Notes: a model not told the origin generated them from the letters alone. A stretch of DNA of 9,120 nt from Alphaproteobacteria bacterium (GCA_028822575.1 JAPKDN010000088.1:1-9120); one strand, 5' to 3'; positions 1-6,686 are shown, counted from the stretch's first letter. Program-made: numbers and translations.

Positions 1-558
1 GTCGACGAAATCGACGATAGCATCCCGCGACATCTGGCTCACAACGTCGGCTCTTCCCAAAACGGGTCGACCGAGCGCCTGGTCTGGGTACGCGGTCTCT
101 TGGAACAGATCGAAGATCACGTCATCGGGTGTGTCCGCAGCCTGACCGATTTCCTGTAAGATTACCGTCCGTTCTCGACCCAGCTCCTCTTGCTCAAAAG
201 TAGAGTTCTGCAAGATATCACCAAGAATATCCACTGCAAGACCGACATCAGCCTTTAGAACTTTAGCGTAATAAGCAGTCTGCTCGCGGCTGGTATAAGC
301 ATTGAGATGGCCGCCAACAGCCTCTATCTCCTCGGCTATGTCGGCGGGACCTCGTCGTTCGGTACCCTTGAAGGCCATGTGTTCGAGGAAATGAGCTACG
401 CCGTTGACCTCCGGTGCCTCGTTGCGGGCGCCAACCTTAAACCAGGCGCCTAGAGAAACGCTCTCCACAGTCGATATTGGGTCGCTAATGACCCGTATGC
501 CGTTATCCAACTGGGTCTGGGCTAGGCCGGTTCCGGCCACTGGGTCAAACACGGTCAT
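1..558 (-). CDS. M16 family zinc peptidase (mitochondrial-processing-peptidase-like), N-terminal part
   Basis: Only the first 186 residues are in the window; the frame is open to base 1 and the gene continues beyond it. The inverted zinc motif HFLEH is at residues 56-60, and the third zinc ligand is the glutamate at residue 136 in ILQEIGQA, exactly 76 residues after the second His, as in active M16 enzymes. The stretch that follows (DTPDDVIFDLFQETAYPDQ) closely resembles bacterial relatives of the mitochondrial processing peptidase beta subunit. The ATG at 558 overlaps the thrC stop as ATGA, so translation is probably coupled to thrC; only a weak purine-rich stretch lies upstream. thrC followed by an M16 peptidase is a familiar alphaproteobacterial pair (recalled knowledge). 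Its substrate cannot be read from the sequence. Length and C-terminal domain are unknown because of the truncation. Confidence 0.93.
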   Translation of the reverse strand, partial: MTVFDPVAGTGLAQTQLDNGIRVISDPISTVESVSLGAWFKVGARNEAPEVNGVAHFLEHMAFKGTERRGPADIAEEIEAVGGHLNAYTSREQTAYYAKVLKADVGLAVDILGDILQNSTFEQEELGRERTVILQEIGQAADTPDDVIFDLFQETAYPDQALGRPVLGRADVVSQMSRDAIVDFVD

Positions 559-1988
559 GCCGTCGGTCCGCCTGCATGGGTTCGGTTAGCGATATAGTCG
601 GAAACCGTCGCGAAGTCATTAGCAAGCACGGTAAAATGCTCCTCTCGGTCCATCAGGTCCGCCATACGCGGCGGCAGGGCCGGACGGGTCCCGATGGCAT
701 CGACCACCGCGTCCGGAAATTTGGAGGGATGGGCGGTAGCAATGGAGACTACCGGCACGTCCGAGGACAAGGTCTTGGCCTTGCGCATCCGAACGGCAGC
801 TTCGATCCCTATGGCGCTGTGCGGGTCCAAGATCTCTCCAGTAGCGGCGAATGTCGACCTTATCCGGGCCGTGGTTGCGGCGTCGTCAACCGCAGTCGCG
901 CCGAATAACGTGTTAACTCGGTCCAGCATTCCTTGGGAAGCCGAGAACCCGCCGCTCTCGCGGAAACCTTCCAACACTCTTGCCGTCGCCACGCCGTCGC
1001 GATCATGCAAATCGAACAGCAAACGCTCAAAATTGCTGGAGACCTGGATATCCATGCTTGGAGAAAGTGACGGTTTGACACCCCGGATCTCCATGGTTCC
1101 AGAGTTGAAAAACCGGGAGAGGATATCGTTGGCGTTGGTTGCGACCACAAGTGTTTCGATCGGCAGCCCCAATGCCTGGGCCGCATAACCGGAAAACACA
1201 TTACCGAAGTTACCGGAAGGAACCGAAAAGGCGACCTTGCGATCCGGTGCCCCGAGCGCCAAGCCCGCCCAGAAATAGTAAACGATCTGAGGCAAAAGGC
1301 GTGCCCAGTTGATTGAATTCACCGCCGACAGACGATAGCGGTCGCGAAAGGCGAGATCGTTGAATAGCGCCTTCACCATGTCCTGACAGTCGTCGAAAGT
1401 ACCTTCCAGCGAGATCGCGTGCACATTGGCCGCGTCCAACGTGGTCATCTGGCGCTGCTGCACCGGCGAGACTCGGCCCTTGGGAAACAGGATGAAGATG
1501 TCGACCGCGTCCCGGCCCTGACAGGCCTCGATTGCCGCCGAGCCGGTATCACCGGACGTCGCGCCAACGATAGTCACCCGCTCGCCGCGCCGTTGCAGCG
1601 CGTTGTCGAACAGACGACTAAGGATTTGCATGGCGTAATCCTTGAACGCCAAGGTCGGGCCATGGAACAGCTCCATCATCCAGTGCCCGCCATCAAGCTG
1701 CTTGAGCGGCGCGACCGCGGGATGGCCAAAACCGGCATAGGCCGCGTGAACCAAGGTCGAGAGCTCGGCGTCGCTGATCGAGCGACCAATAAAGGGGCGC
1801 ATGATACGAACCGCGAGATCGGCATATCCAAGACCGCGCATCTCGCGGATCTCCTGGTCCGAGAACCGCGGCCACTCCCTTGGCACGTAAAGGCCACCGT
1901 CACGGGCGAGCCCGGCCAGAAGAACCTCGTCGAAATCTAACTCGGGCGCCGCGCCGCGCGTGCTGATATAGCGCACGGTTCTCTCCAT
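555..1988 (-). CDS. thrC: threonine synthase (PLP-dependent)
   Basis: This 477-residue enzyme converts O-phosphohomoserine to threonine and phosphate, the last step of threonine synthesis, in the cytosol. The N-terminus (RYISTRGAAPELDFDEVLL, then GLARDGGLYVP) is typical of the family's long type. The PLP-binding lysine is K116 in GPTLAFKDYAMQ, and the phosphate-binding loop GATSGDTG is at residues 142-149. NSINWARLLPQIVYYFWAG matches a conserved core segment. The frame is open further upstream to 2141, but those 51 extra residues are proline- and cysteine-rich and unlike the family, so I chose the ATG at 1988. No clear Shine-Dalgarno precedes that ATG, so the start is somewhat uncertain. The TGA overlaps the ATG of the downstream M16 peptidase. 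It is divergent from the oxidoreductase at 2159. Confidence 0.95.
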   Translation of the reverse strand: MERTVRYISTRGAAPELDFDEVLLAGLARDGGLYVPREWPRFSDQEIREMRGLGYADLAVRIMRPFIGRSISDAELSTLVHAAYAGFGHPAVAPLKQLDGGHWMMELFHGPTLAFKDYAMQILSRLFDNALQRRGERVTIVGATSGDTGSAAIEACQGRDAVDIFILFPKGRVSPVQQRQMTTLDAANVHAISLEGTFDDCQDMVKALFNDLAFRDRYRLSAVNSINWARLLPQIVYYFWAGLALGAPDRKVAFSVPSGNFGNVFSGYAAQALGLPIETLVVATNANDILSRFFNSGTMEIRGVKPSLSPSMDIQVSSNFERLLFDLHDRDGVATARVLEGFRESGGFSASQGMLDRVNTLFGATAVDDAATTARIRSTFAATGEILDPHSAIGIEAAVRMRKAKTLSSDVPVVSIATAHPSKFPDAVVDAIGTRPALPPRMADLMDREEHFTVLANDFATVSDYIANRTHAGGPTA

Positions 1989-2095
1989 GTGTTGGGTGGG
2001 GCCAGGCACGAACCTGATCCATTCACCCGGTGTGCATGTTGGATCCGAGCCTGGGTCGTATCGCCGACACATCAAGCCCGGCTCGTCGGGACGGC

Positions 2096-2124
2096 ACTCT
2101 AGCGATGGCCCCTGGTTCTTGCAA
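2096..2124 (-). promoter_or_regulatory. candidate sigma70-type promoter for thrC
   Basis: On the minus strand TTGCAA (2124-2119) is followed after 17 bases by TAGAGT (2101-2096). Each hexamer matches four of six consensus bases. Transcription would begin near 2089 and leave a leader of about 100 bases before the thrC ATG at 1988. It lies in the 170-base gap between divergent genes, where a promoter is expected. Such matches arise by chance, so this is a weak prediction. Confidence 0.22.
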
Positions 2125-2127
2125 GAA
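2116..2127. repeat. 12-bp perfect palindrome in the divergent intergenic region
   Basis: TTCTTGCAAGAA is its own reverse complement. It lies 31 bases upstream of the oxidoreductase ATG and overlaps the -35 element proposed for thrC. It could be an operator for a dimeric regulator serving either gene. Its AAGAA half can alternatively pair with ATTCTT at 2140-2145, directly before the ribosome-binding site. Function is inferred only from symmetry and position. Confidence 0.3.
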
Positions 2128-2146
2128 TACCCGGACCCCATTCTTT

Positions 2147-2150
2147 GGAG
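2147..2150 (+). promoter_or_regulatory. Shine-Dalgarno site fixing the oxidoreductase start
   Basis: GGAG lies 8 bases before the ATG at 2159. The reading frame is open back to an ATG at 2030, but this site, together with the dinucleotide-fold sequence beginning directly after 2159, supports the downstream start. Confidence 0.6.
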
Positions 2151-2158
2151 CCGAGACC

Positions 2159-3064
2159 ATGCCGATCAAGACCGTCGCCATTCAATCACCCGGAGACATG
2201 GGCCACGGCATTGGCCGGGTCCTCGCCGAAGGCGGCTATCGGGCCGTCTCGGCGCTGGAGGGACGCTCCGAGCGAACCCGCGCACTGGCGAAAGCAGCCG
2301 GGATCGAGGATATCGGTCCGCTTACCGCCTTGCTGGATCAAGCCGACGTGGTGCTGTCAATCATGCGCCCTGACCGCGCCTTGGGTTTTGTCGAGGAAAT
2401 GGCATCCCTCGCCGCCAGTCATCCCGGACGGCCCTTGATCGTCGACCTGAACGCGGTGGCCCCGGCGACTGGCAGAGCGGCGGCTAACGCGGCCGAGTCG
2501 GCGGGACTTAACTTCGTGGATGGTGGCATTATCGGTGGTCCGCCACGTCCCGGGTCAACCTACACGCCCCGGCTTTATGTTTCCGGCCCGCGCGCCAACG
2601 AGCTTGAGGTTTTGAACGAGACCAGTCTTGATTTCCGGGTTCTGGGTGACGGCATCGGCGCGGCGTCGGCGATCAAGATGTGTTACGCGGCGCTCACCAA
2701 GGGACTGACCGCCATCGGTATTCATTCCATGGTCACAGCGCGACTGGAGGGGGTTGACAAGGCGCTGATGGCCGAGCTGGCGTTCAGCCAGAAAGACCTG
2801 CTGCGCCATCTGGAGCAGGGATTACCGAGCATGTGCCCCAAGGCCTATCGCTGGGTCGGGGAAATGGAAGAGATTTCCAAAACCCATGTGGATGGTGGAT
2901 TACCGGGGGAAATGTTCATCGGCGCCGCCAAGGTCTACACCCAGGTAGAAGCCTCGCCACTCGGGGCCGAGGTGGTCGAGGACCGTAAGCTCGGCACAAC
3001 CGTAGAGGAAGTTGCCCGGATCCTGGCCGACCATATCAGCGGGCAGGACAAGGCAGCGCAATAG
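2159..3064 (+). CDS. NAD(P)-binding oxidoreductase, 6-phosphogluconate/3-hydroxyisobutyrate dehydrogenase-like with DUF1932 C-terminal domain
   Basis: The 301-residue protein has an N-terminal Rossmann fold starting at residue 4 (KTVAIQ) with the glycine-rich loop SPGDMGHGIG (residues 10-19), a GxxGxxxG variant of the family's GLGxMG loop. DLNAVAPAT (97-104 region) corresponds to the substrate-binding D-x-N/S-x-x-P-x-T motif of beta-hydroxyacid dehydrogenases. K173 in GAASAIKMCYAALTKG is in the position of the catalytic lysine. The second half, helical and beginning near residue 165, resembles the DUF1932 domain. The family oxidises small hydroxy acids with NAD(P); the actual substrate is not recognisable. 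A good GGAG site lies 8 bases before the ATG. It is the only plus-strand gene in the window, divergent from thrC and convergent with the M32 carboxypeptidase, so it is probably an independent transcription unit inserted into the cox-thrC neighbourhood. Confidence 0.85.
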   Translation: MPIKTVAIQSPGDMGHGIGRVLAEGGYRAVSALEGRSERTRALAKAAGIEDIGPLTALLDQADVVLSIMRPDRALGFVEEMASLAASHPGRPLIVDLNAVAPATGRAAANAAESAGLNFVDGGIIGGPPRPGSTYTPRLYVSGPRANELEVLNETSLDFRVLGDGIGAASAIKMCYAALTKGLTAIGIHSMVTARLEGVDKALMAELAFSQKDLLRHLEQGLPSMCPKAYRWVGEMEEISKTHVDGGLPGEMFIGAAKVYTQVEASPLGAEVVEDRKLGTTVEEVARILADHISGQDKAAQ

Positions 3065-3085
3065 GGTCGCTATCCGCCAGCGACC
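3065..3085 (+). terminator. hairpin after the oxidoreductase, possible terminator without a U-tract
   Basis: Immediately after the TAG, GGTCGCT (3065-3071) pairs perfectly with AGCGACC (3079-3085) around a 7-base loop. No T-run follows on either strand, so intrinsic termination is doubtful. A perfect palindrome, GCGACGTCGC (3090-3099), follows 4 bases later and reuses the same GCGAC core. The position in a 136-base gap between converging genes is where a terminator is expected. Confidence 0.35.
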
Positions 3086-3200
3086 TAGTGCGACGTCGCT
3101 CACCGGGGCATGGCTCCAACACATCGAGACAGCGGGCGCATTATATCAGCGAGCAACCGCGTTCGTTGCATCGCAATCTGTCTGATCGAGGCTTCGAAAA

Positions 3201-4706
3201 TCAGGCTTGGGAGAGGTATCGGTCGCGAATATGAGCCAGGAATGCCTGCTCGCCCAACGGCGTGCCAGTCGCCTGTTCCATCAGGGCGTCGGTATCGTGA
3301 TAGCTACCCCAGCGATGCACCTTCTCGCCCAGCCACGCAAGCAGTGTGGCAAAGTCTCCCGCCGCAATTTGAGCGTTGAGACCCTTCACATCCTTCGCCG
3401 CCGCCGCGAAAAGCTGCGCCGCCCCCAGCGCCCCCATCGTATAGGTCGGGAAATACCCGAAGGCGCCGTCGTACCAGTGGATGTCCTGCAGACAACCGAG
3501 CCGGTCGTCCGGCGGCCGGACCCCAAGATTGGCTTGCATGCTTTCGTTCCAAGCCTCCGGCAAGTCGGCGACCGCAAGATCACCCGACAGCATCGCCCGC
3601 TCCAACCGATAACGTATGATCACATGAAAAGGGTATGTCACCTCATCTGCCTCGACGCGAATCAGGCTTCGAGAGACCCGCGTCGCCGACTGGTATAACG
3701 GCTCTGGCGTCCATTGATGTCCATCGACATCGAATGCTCGTTGGATCAACGGCGCCGCGTGATCGAAAAACGCCCGCGAACGGCTGACTTGCATTTCCAT
3801 CAACAGCGACTGGCTTTCATGCACCACCATCCCCCACGGCTTGCCAACCGGCTGACCGCGCCACGCCACCGGTAGACCCCGCTCGTACAGCGCATGGCCG
3901 GTCTCGTGGATCACGCCCATCAGGCTGCCTGCCCAATCAGCGGTATCATAGCGGGTAGTGATCCGAACATCGTCCGGCACGCCGCCGGAAAACGGATGCG
4001 CGCTCACATCGAGACGGCCATGGTCGAAATCAAAACCAAGGGACGCCATGACGTCGAGACCAAGCGCACGTTGACGCTCCAACGGAATATCGGTTTGCTG
4101 CCGTGAGAAACCGTCGCGCGCCTGATGCTCCAGGACTTCAGGCAGGAGTTGATGCAACGCGGGCTCCAATCGGCCAAAAAGCGCGTCTATGCATTCCGCT
4201 GAACCATCCGGCTCGAACTGATCGAGCAAAGCATCATAGGGCGATTTTCCAAGCGCGTCCGCCTTAGCGTCCGCGACTTCGCGAACCAATCCGAGCAAGG
4301 TCTCGAGCGGCTTTGCGACCACTCCAAAATCCCCGGCTGGTCGCGCCGCCAGCCAGGCCGTCTCGGACGTCGCAGCGGCCCGCGCCTTAGCGTCGACCAA
4401 CGCGCCAGTCACCGCCGTCGCATGAACGTGATCCCGGCGCATCTCCCTGATGTTTGCGGCGTCCCACGCCTCCAGGCTCGAGTTACCTGCCTCCTCCAGA
4501 AGATCGGCCATATCTGGGGCGGTGATAGCCTCGTGTTTGAGGACTTGCAGCGTCGCCATTTGTTCAGCACGGGCCTCGCCCCCACCCGATGGCATGATGG
4601 TCTGGCGATCCCAAGAAAGGACCGACAGGGCGTCCTCTAAAGCGGAGATACGCCTAAATCTTTCCCTAAGGGCATCGTAGGCATGATGCGGGATACCGGA
4701 CGTCAT
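3201..4706 (-). CDS. M32 family metallocarboxypeptidase (carboxypeptidase Taq type)
   Basis: The 501-residue protein has the usual length of this family, which removes C-terminal amino acids from peptides using one metal ion. All the family signatures are present in order: HPF at 237-239, DVRITTRY at 246-253, the zinc motif HETGH at 267-271, HESQS at 296-300 with its metal-binding Glu, and IRYRLE at 364-369. The N-terminal SWDRQTIMPSGG is also typical. No signal peptide or membrane segment is seen, so it is probably cytosolic. The start is the ATG at 4706, which overlaps the surf1 TGA as ATGA. An open extension to 4802 is antisense-free but just reads through the surf1 C-terminal codons in another frame. 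The upstream bases are CT-rich, with no Shine-Dalgarno, so initiation probably depends on coupling to surf1. The gene appears intact and active. It converges with the oxidoreductase. Confidence 0.94.
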   Translation of the reverse strand: MTSGIPHHAYDALRERFRRISALEDALSVLSWDRQTIMPSGGGEARAEQMATLQVLKHEAITAPDMADLLEEAGNSSLEAWDAANIREMRRDHVHATAVTGALVDAKARAAATSETAWLAARPAGDFGVVAKPLETLLGLVREVADAKADALGKSPYDALLDQFEPDGSAECIDALFGRLEPALHQLLPEVLEHQARDGFSRQQTDIPLERQRALGLDVMASLGFDFDHGRLDVSAHPFSGGVPDDVRITTRYDTADWAGSLMGVIHETGHALYERGLPVAWRGQPVGKPWGMVVHESQSLLMEMQVSRSRAFFDHAAPLIQRAFDVDGHQWTPEPLYQSATRVSRSLIRVEADEVTYPFHVIIRYRLERAMLSGDLAVADLPEAWNESMQANLGVRPPDDRLGCLQDIHWYDGAFGYFPTYTMGALGAAQLFAAAAKDVKGLNAQIAAGDFATLLAWLGEKVHRWGSYHDTDALMEQATGTPLGEQAFLAHIRDRYLSQA

Positions 4707-5446
4707 GAGGAGGGAGCGGAGCCACCACTGACCTCGTCTTCGGGACGGCGGTAGTGATAGATGACGTAAATCACCAGCAACGTGCCCGCCAACAGGAACC
4801 ACGTCATCGCATATTGCAGATGCTCGTTCCGCACGGTGATCGAGGCGGTGGCACCGATCGGCAAGACATAGGGTCCGGGATCGCGTATCGCATCGATATA
4901 ATAAGGTGCGACCGGTACGATCTCTCGATGCGACGCCATTTCGTTGATGTCGACATAGAGCCAGACCTCGTTTTGCGGCTCATTGTCTGGCACGAAGGCC
5001 CCTCGACGTTTGTCCTCTCGCAAGATTCCCATGACAGTCACTAATCCATCGACAAGTGTCTCCGGACGTTTATCTCGGCTGCGCAGTTTCTCGGGCACCC
5101 ATCCCCGATTGACGATGACAACCCTGTCATCTTTCAACAACATCGGCGTAAGAACATGGAACCCAGCGCTGCCTTCGAAGGTGCGCCCGGTCATGAGTAT
5201 TTCCTTGTCATGTTGGAAGACACCATCAAGCCGGATCCGCCGGTATCGCCATTTGTTCATGTCGTCGATCGCAACTGGGGCGGCCGCCGGTTCAAGGGCG
5301 ATACGCGCATCAAACGTCTCAACCAACTGGGATTTCCATTGGAGCCGCTCGATCTGCCAAGACCCGAGACCAACCAGCACAAGCAGTGCTGGGATGGTGA
5401 ACAAAGTTGGCCAGAGGGTCGGTCGAAAGCGGCGTCCGGAAGACAT
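4703..5446 (-). CDS. surf1: SURF1 family cytochrome c oxidase assembly protein
   Basis: The protein (247 residues from the chosen start) is an inner-membrane factor that assists heme a/a3 insertion into CtaD. It has the SURF1 layout: a first membrane segment (about 12-30) running into LGSWQIERLQWK (27-38), a periplasmic domain with VNRGWVP (112-118), then NEHLQYAMTWF (207-217) leading into a second membrane segment (about 213-231). The C-terminal tail is short and Pro/Ser-rich. Start choice is uncertain. The frame is open with ATGs at 5479 and 5470, but the ATG at 5446 has AAGGA about 11 bases upstream and places the basic residues just before the membrane segment. The stop overlaps the carboxypeptidase start. 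An intact DUF983 gene usually sits just upstream in related operons (recalled knowledge); here only a remnant does. Confidence 0.93.
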   Translation of the reverse strand: MSSGRRFRPTLWPTLFTIPALLVLVGLGSWQIERLQWKSQLVETFDARIALEPAAAPVAIDDMNKWRYRRIRLDGVFQHDKEILMTGRTFEGSAGFHVLTPMLLKDDRVVIVNRGWVPEKLRSRDKRPETLVDGLVTVMGILREDKRRGAFVPDNEPQNEVWLYVDINEMASHREIVPVAPYYIDAIRDPGPYVLPIGATASITVRNEHLQYAMTWFLLAGTLLVIYVIYHYRRPEDEVSGGSAPSS

Positions 5447-5488
5447 ACGCGGTTCGGTCCTTATTAACATTCCGGCCATGGGCCGTGG

Positions 5489-5767
5489 TTACTGGCCAGT
5501 GAGGCCGAAGGCGGAATTTTTAGGAAACCACCCCGCCTTTAAAGGGCGCGGCGTAGCGATGGTAGCGCCTATCATCGCTACAAACCAGACAATCACGTGG
5601 GGCCAGATTGACGGTGCAATAGTTGCTTCAATCCTCGGAGCCGGTGGAACAACGGATAGGTCTAGAATGAAGACGGCGGAGGGTTCTTTGCACTGTTTCG
5701 CCATGAGGTCCGGGTCACTGTTCCCACAAGAAGGCCCGAACCGCCATATATACCTTAAATAGAGAAC
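5489..5767 (-). pseudogene. DUF983 gene remnant (degraded)
   Basis: The frame is open for 92 codons between stops. Its second half resembles the C-terminal half of DUF983 membrane proteins: VVPPAPRIE (39-47), APSIWPHVIVW (51-61), a membrane-like stretch, then RPLKA (74-78). The first half should contain a zinc ribbon with two CxxC pairs followed by the first membrane segment. Only PSCG (12-15) and one further Cys (26) remain, and the first membrane segment appears largely deleted around AVFILDLSVV. An AAGG site precedes an ATG at 5747, but that frame stops after 10 codons (MAVRAFLWEQ). It is one base out of phase with the DUF983 frame, which suggests a frameshift. The family is normally longer (about 120-150 residues). 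It sits where DUF983 is expected, between coxC and surf1. An alternative is a short real membrane protein starting at 5704 (71 residues). DUF983 assignment rests on recalled family patterns. Confidence 0.5.
5553..5581. repeat. strong inverted repeat inside the DUF983 remnant
   Basis: GTAGCGATG (5553-5561) and CATCGCTAC (5573-5581) are perfect 9-bp inverted arms. Pairing continues inward (5562-5565 with 5569-5572), giving a 13-pair stem with one G-T wobble and a 3-base loop in plus-strand RNA. In minus-strand RNA, the operon's sense direction, the wobble becomes an A-C mismatch. No T-run follows, so it is not a standard terminator. It falls in the codons of the second membrane segment of the remnant. 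Confidence 0.6.
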
Positions 5768-5824
5768 CTATGCCGCATCGGAGAGAGCAACACTTCCATC
5801 CGTTCGAGAACGGCACAAGCAAGC

Positions 5825-5848
5825 AAAATTAACGCCCCTGGATGGGGC
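5825..5848 (-). terminator. weak terminator-like hairpin downstream of coxC
   Basis: On the minus strand GCCCC (5848-5844) and GGGGC (5838-5834) form a 5-bp GC stem around a 5-base loop. After one G comes TTAATTTT (5832-5825). It begins about 29 bases after the coxC stop. The short stem and interrupted T-run suggest partial termination or an RNA 3' end, which would lower surf1 expression relative to the oxidase subunits. A second small stem, CCGTT/AACGG with a 4-base loop, lies at 5800-5813. Confidence 0.35.
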
Positions 5849-5876
5849 CGGAGCACACCATCCCTGAATTCGGAAC

Positions 5877-6665
5877 CTAGCGTCCACCCCACCAGTAGAT
5901 GCAGATGAAGAGGAACAACCACACCACGTCAACAAAATGCCAATACCAAGCCGCCGCCTCAAAGCCAAAATGATGCTCGGGCTTAAAATGGCCAGCACGG
6001 GCGCGAAACCAGCAGACAATCAAAAAACAGGTTCCAACCAAAACATGGAAACCATGGAAACCTGTAGCCATGTAGAAGGTAGAGGAATAAATCCCGTCCT
6101 TAAATCCAAATGTGGCGTGCTGATATTCATAGGCCTGCAATGCCGTGAAGGCTGCACCAAGAACAATGGTGACGCCAAGGCCTTTGACCAAATTCTCGCG
6201 ATCTCCCTTCAGCATGGCGGCGTGCGCCCAAGTCACCGTGCAACCCGAAAGGAGTAGAATCAACGTATTGATCAACGGGATGTCAAAGGCCGCAAAGGGT
6301 TCGACATCGGCCGGTGGCCAAACTCCAGTATCCGGATATAAGGCGGAGTCGAAGAACGCCCAGAAGAAGGCCAGAAAGAACATCACTTCCGACGCGATGA
6401 ACAAAAGCATGCCGTAGCGCATTCCCAACTGAACGATCGGCGTGTGATGGCCCTGGTACTCGGCTTCCTTGATCACGTCGCGCCACCACATGAACATGGT
6501 GAATAGGATCGACAAGAACCCGACGGTCATGATTGAGCCGCCGAATGGCATCTCATGCATATACATGATCGCACCGATGGCCGTCACGAAACCGCCCATG
6601 GCGCCAACCGCGGGCCAGGGACTGGGTTCCACCAAGTGATAGGAGTGACTGTGTCCGGCGCTCAT
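5877..6665 (-). CDS. ctaE: cytochrome c oxidase subunit III
   Basis: The 262-residue integral membrane protein (also called CoxC) is the third core subunit of aa3-type oxidase and stabilises proton uptake and turnover of the catalytic subunit. It opens with MSAGHSHSYHLVEPSPWP, typical for alphaproteobacteria. It carries the conserved membrane glutamate E93 in FIASEVMFFLAFFWAFF, and TGFHGFHVLVG (201-211) with H204 and H207. E236 lies in GFEAAAWYWHFVDVVW, and the protein ends in IYWWGGR. About seven hydrophobic segments are visible, the family's usual number. The ATG at 6665 has GAGGA at 6674-6670. It follows ctaG by 50 bases that contain a small hairpin, and is followed by a weak terminator-like stem and the DUF983 remnant. 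Confidence 0.97.
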   Translation of the reverse strand: MSAGHSHSYHLVEPSPWPAVGAMGGFVTAIGAIMYMHEMPFGGSIMTVGFLSILFTMFMWWRDVIKEAEYQGHHTPIVQLGMRYGMLLFIASEVMFFLAFFWAFFDSALYPDTGVWPPADVEPFAAFDIPLINTLILLLSGCTVTWAHAAMLKGDRENLVKGLGVTIVLGAAFTALQAYEYQHATFGFKDGIYSSTFYMATGFHGFHVLVGTCFLIVCWFRARAGHFKPEHHFGFEAAAWYWHFVDVVWLFLFICIYWWGGR

Positions 6666-6669
6666 AGGT

Positions 6670-6674
6670 TCCTC
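6670..6674 (-). promoter_or_regulatory. Shine-Dalgarno site of coxC
   Basis: GAGGA ends 4 bases before the ATG at 6665, and a second AGGA lies just upstream (6680-6677). Alongside that of ctaB, this is the clearest minus-strand ribosome site in the operon and fixes the start. Confidence 0.7.
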
Positions 6675-6686
6675 TTTCCTTCAACG

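Noticed and set aside
1419..1940. 173-codon plus-strand open frame within thrC
   Set aside because: It is antisense to strongly conserved threonine synthase sequence and has a low-complexity Arg/His/Gly-rich composition without any motif.
1989..2141. Upstream extension of thrC
   Set aside because: The 51 extra residues are Cys/Pro-rich and unlike known threonine synthases; they lie in the divergent control region.
2030..2158. Upstream extension of the oxidoreductase to an ATG at 2030
   Set aside because: The 43 extra residues have no family resemblance, while the ATG at 2159 has a GGAG at good spacing and starts directly before the Rossmann fold.
5536..5545. CCTTTAAAGG palindrome
   Set aside because: It is short, lies within the RPLKA codons of the DUF983 remnant, and has no positional relation to a start or stop that would suggest a role.
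4983..5762. 259-codon plus-strand open frame antisense to surf1 and the DUF983 remnant
   Set aside because: Its product is rich in Ser, Arg, Thr and Pro with no recognisable domain, and the opposite strand encodes SURF1 with all its motifs. The openness is a by-product of that coding strand.
5768..5876. Possible missing N-terminal zinc ribbon of DUF983 just upstream of the remnant
   Set aside because: I read the three minus-strand frames here and saw no CPxCG-type pattern or convincing continuation; the CLCRS in one frame is too weak to count.
6045..6062. Tandem 9-base repeat (two copies of ATGGAAACC)
   Set aside because: On the minus strand it encodes GFHGFH, a conserved pair of motifs in subunit III, so protein conservation explains it.
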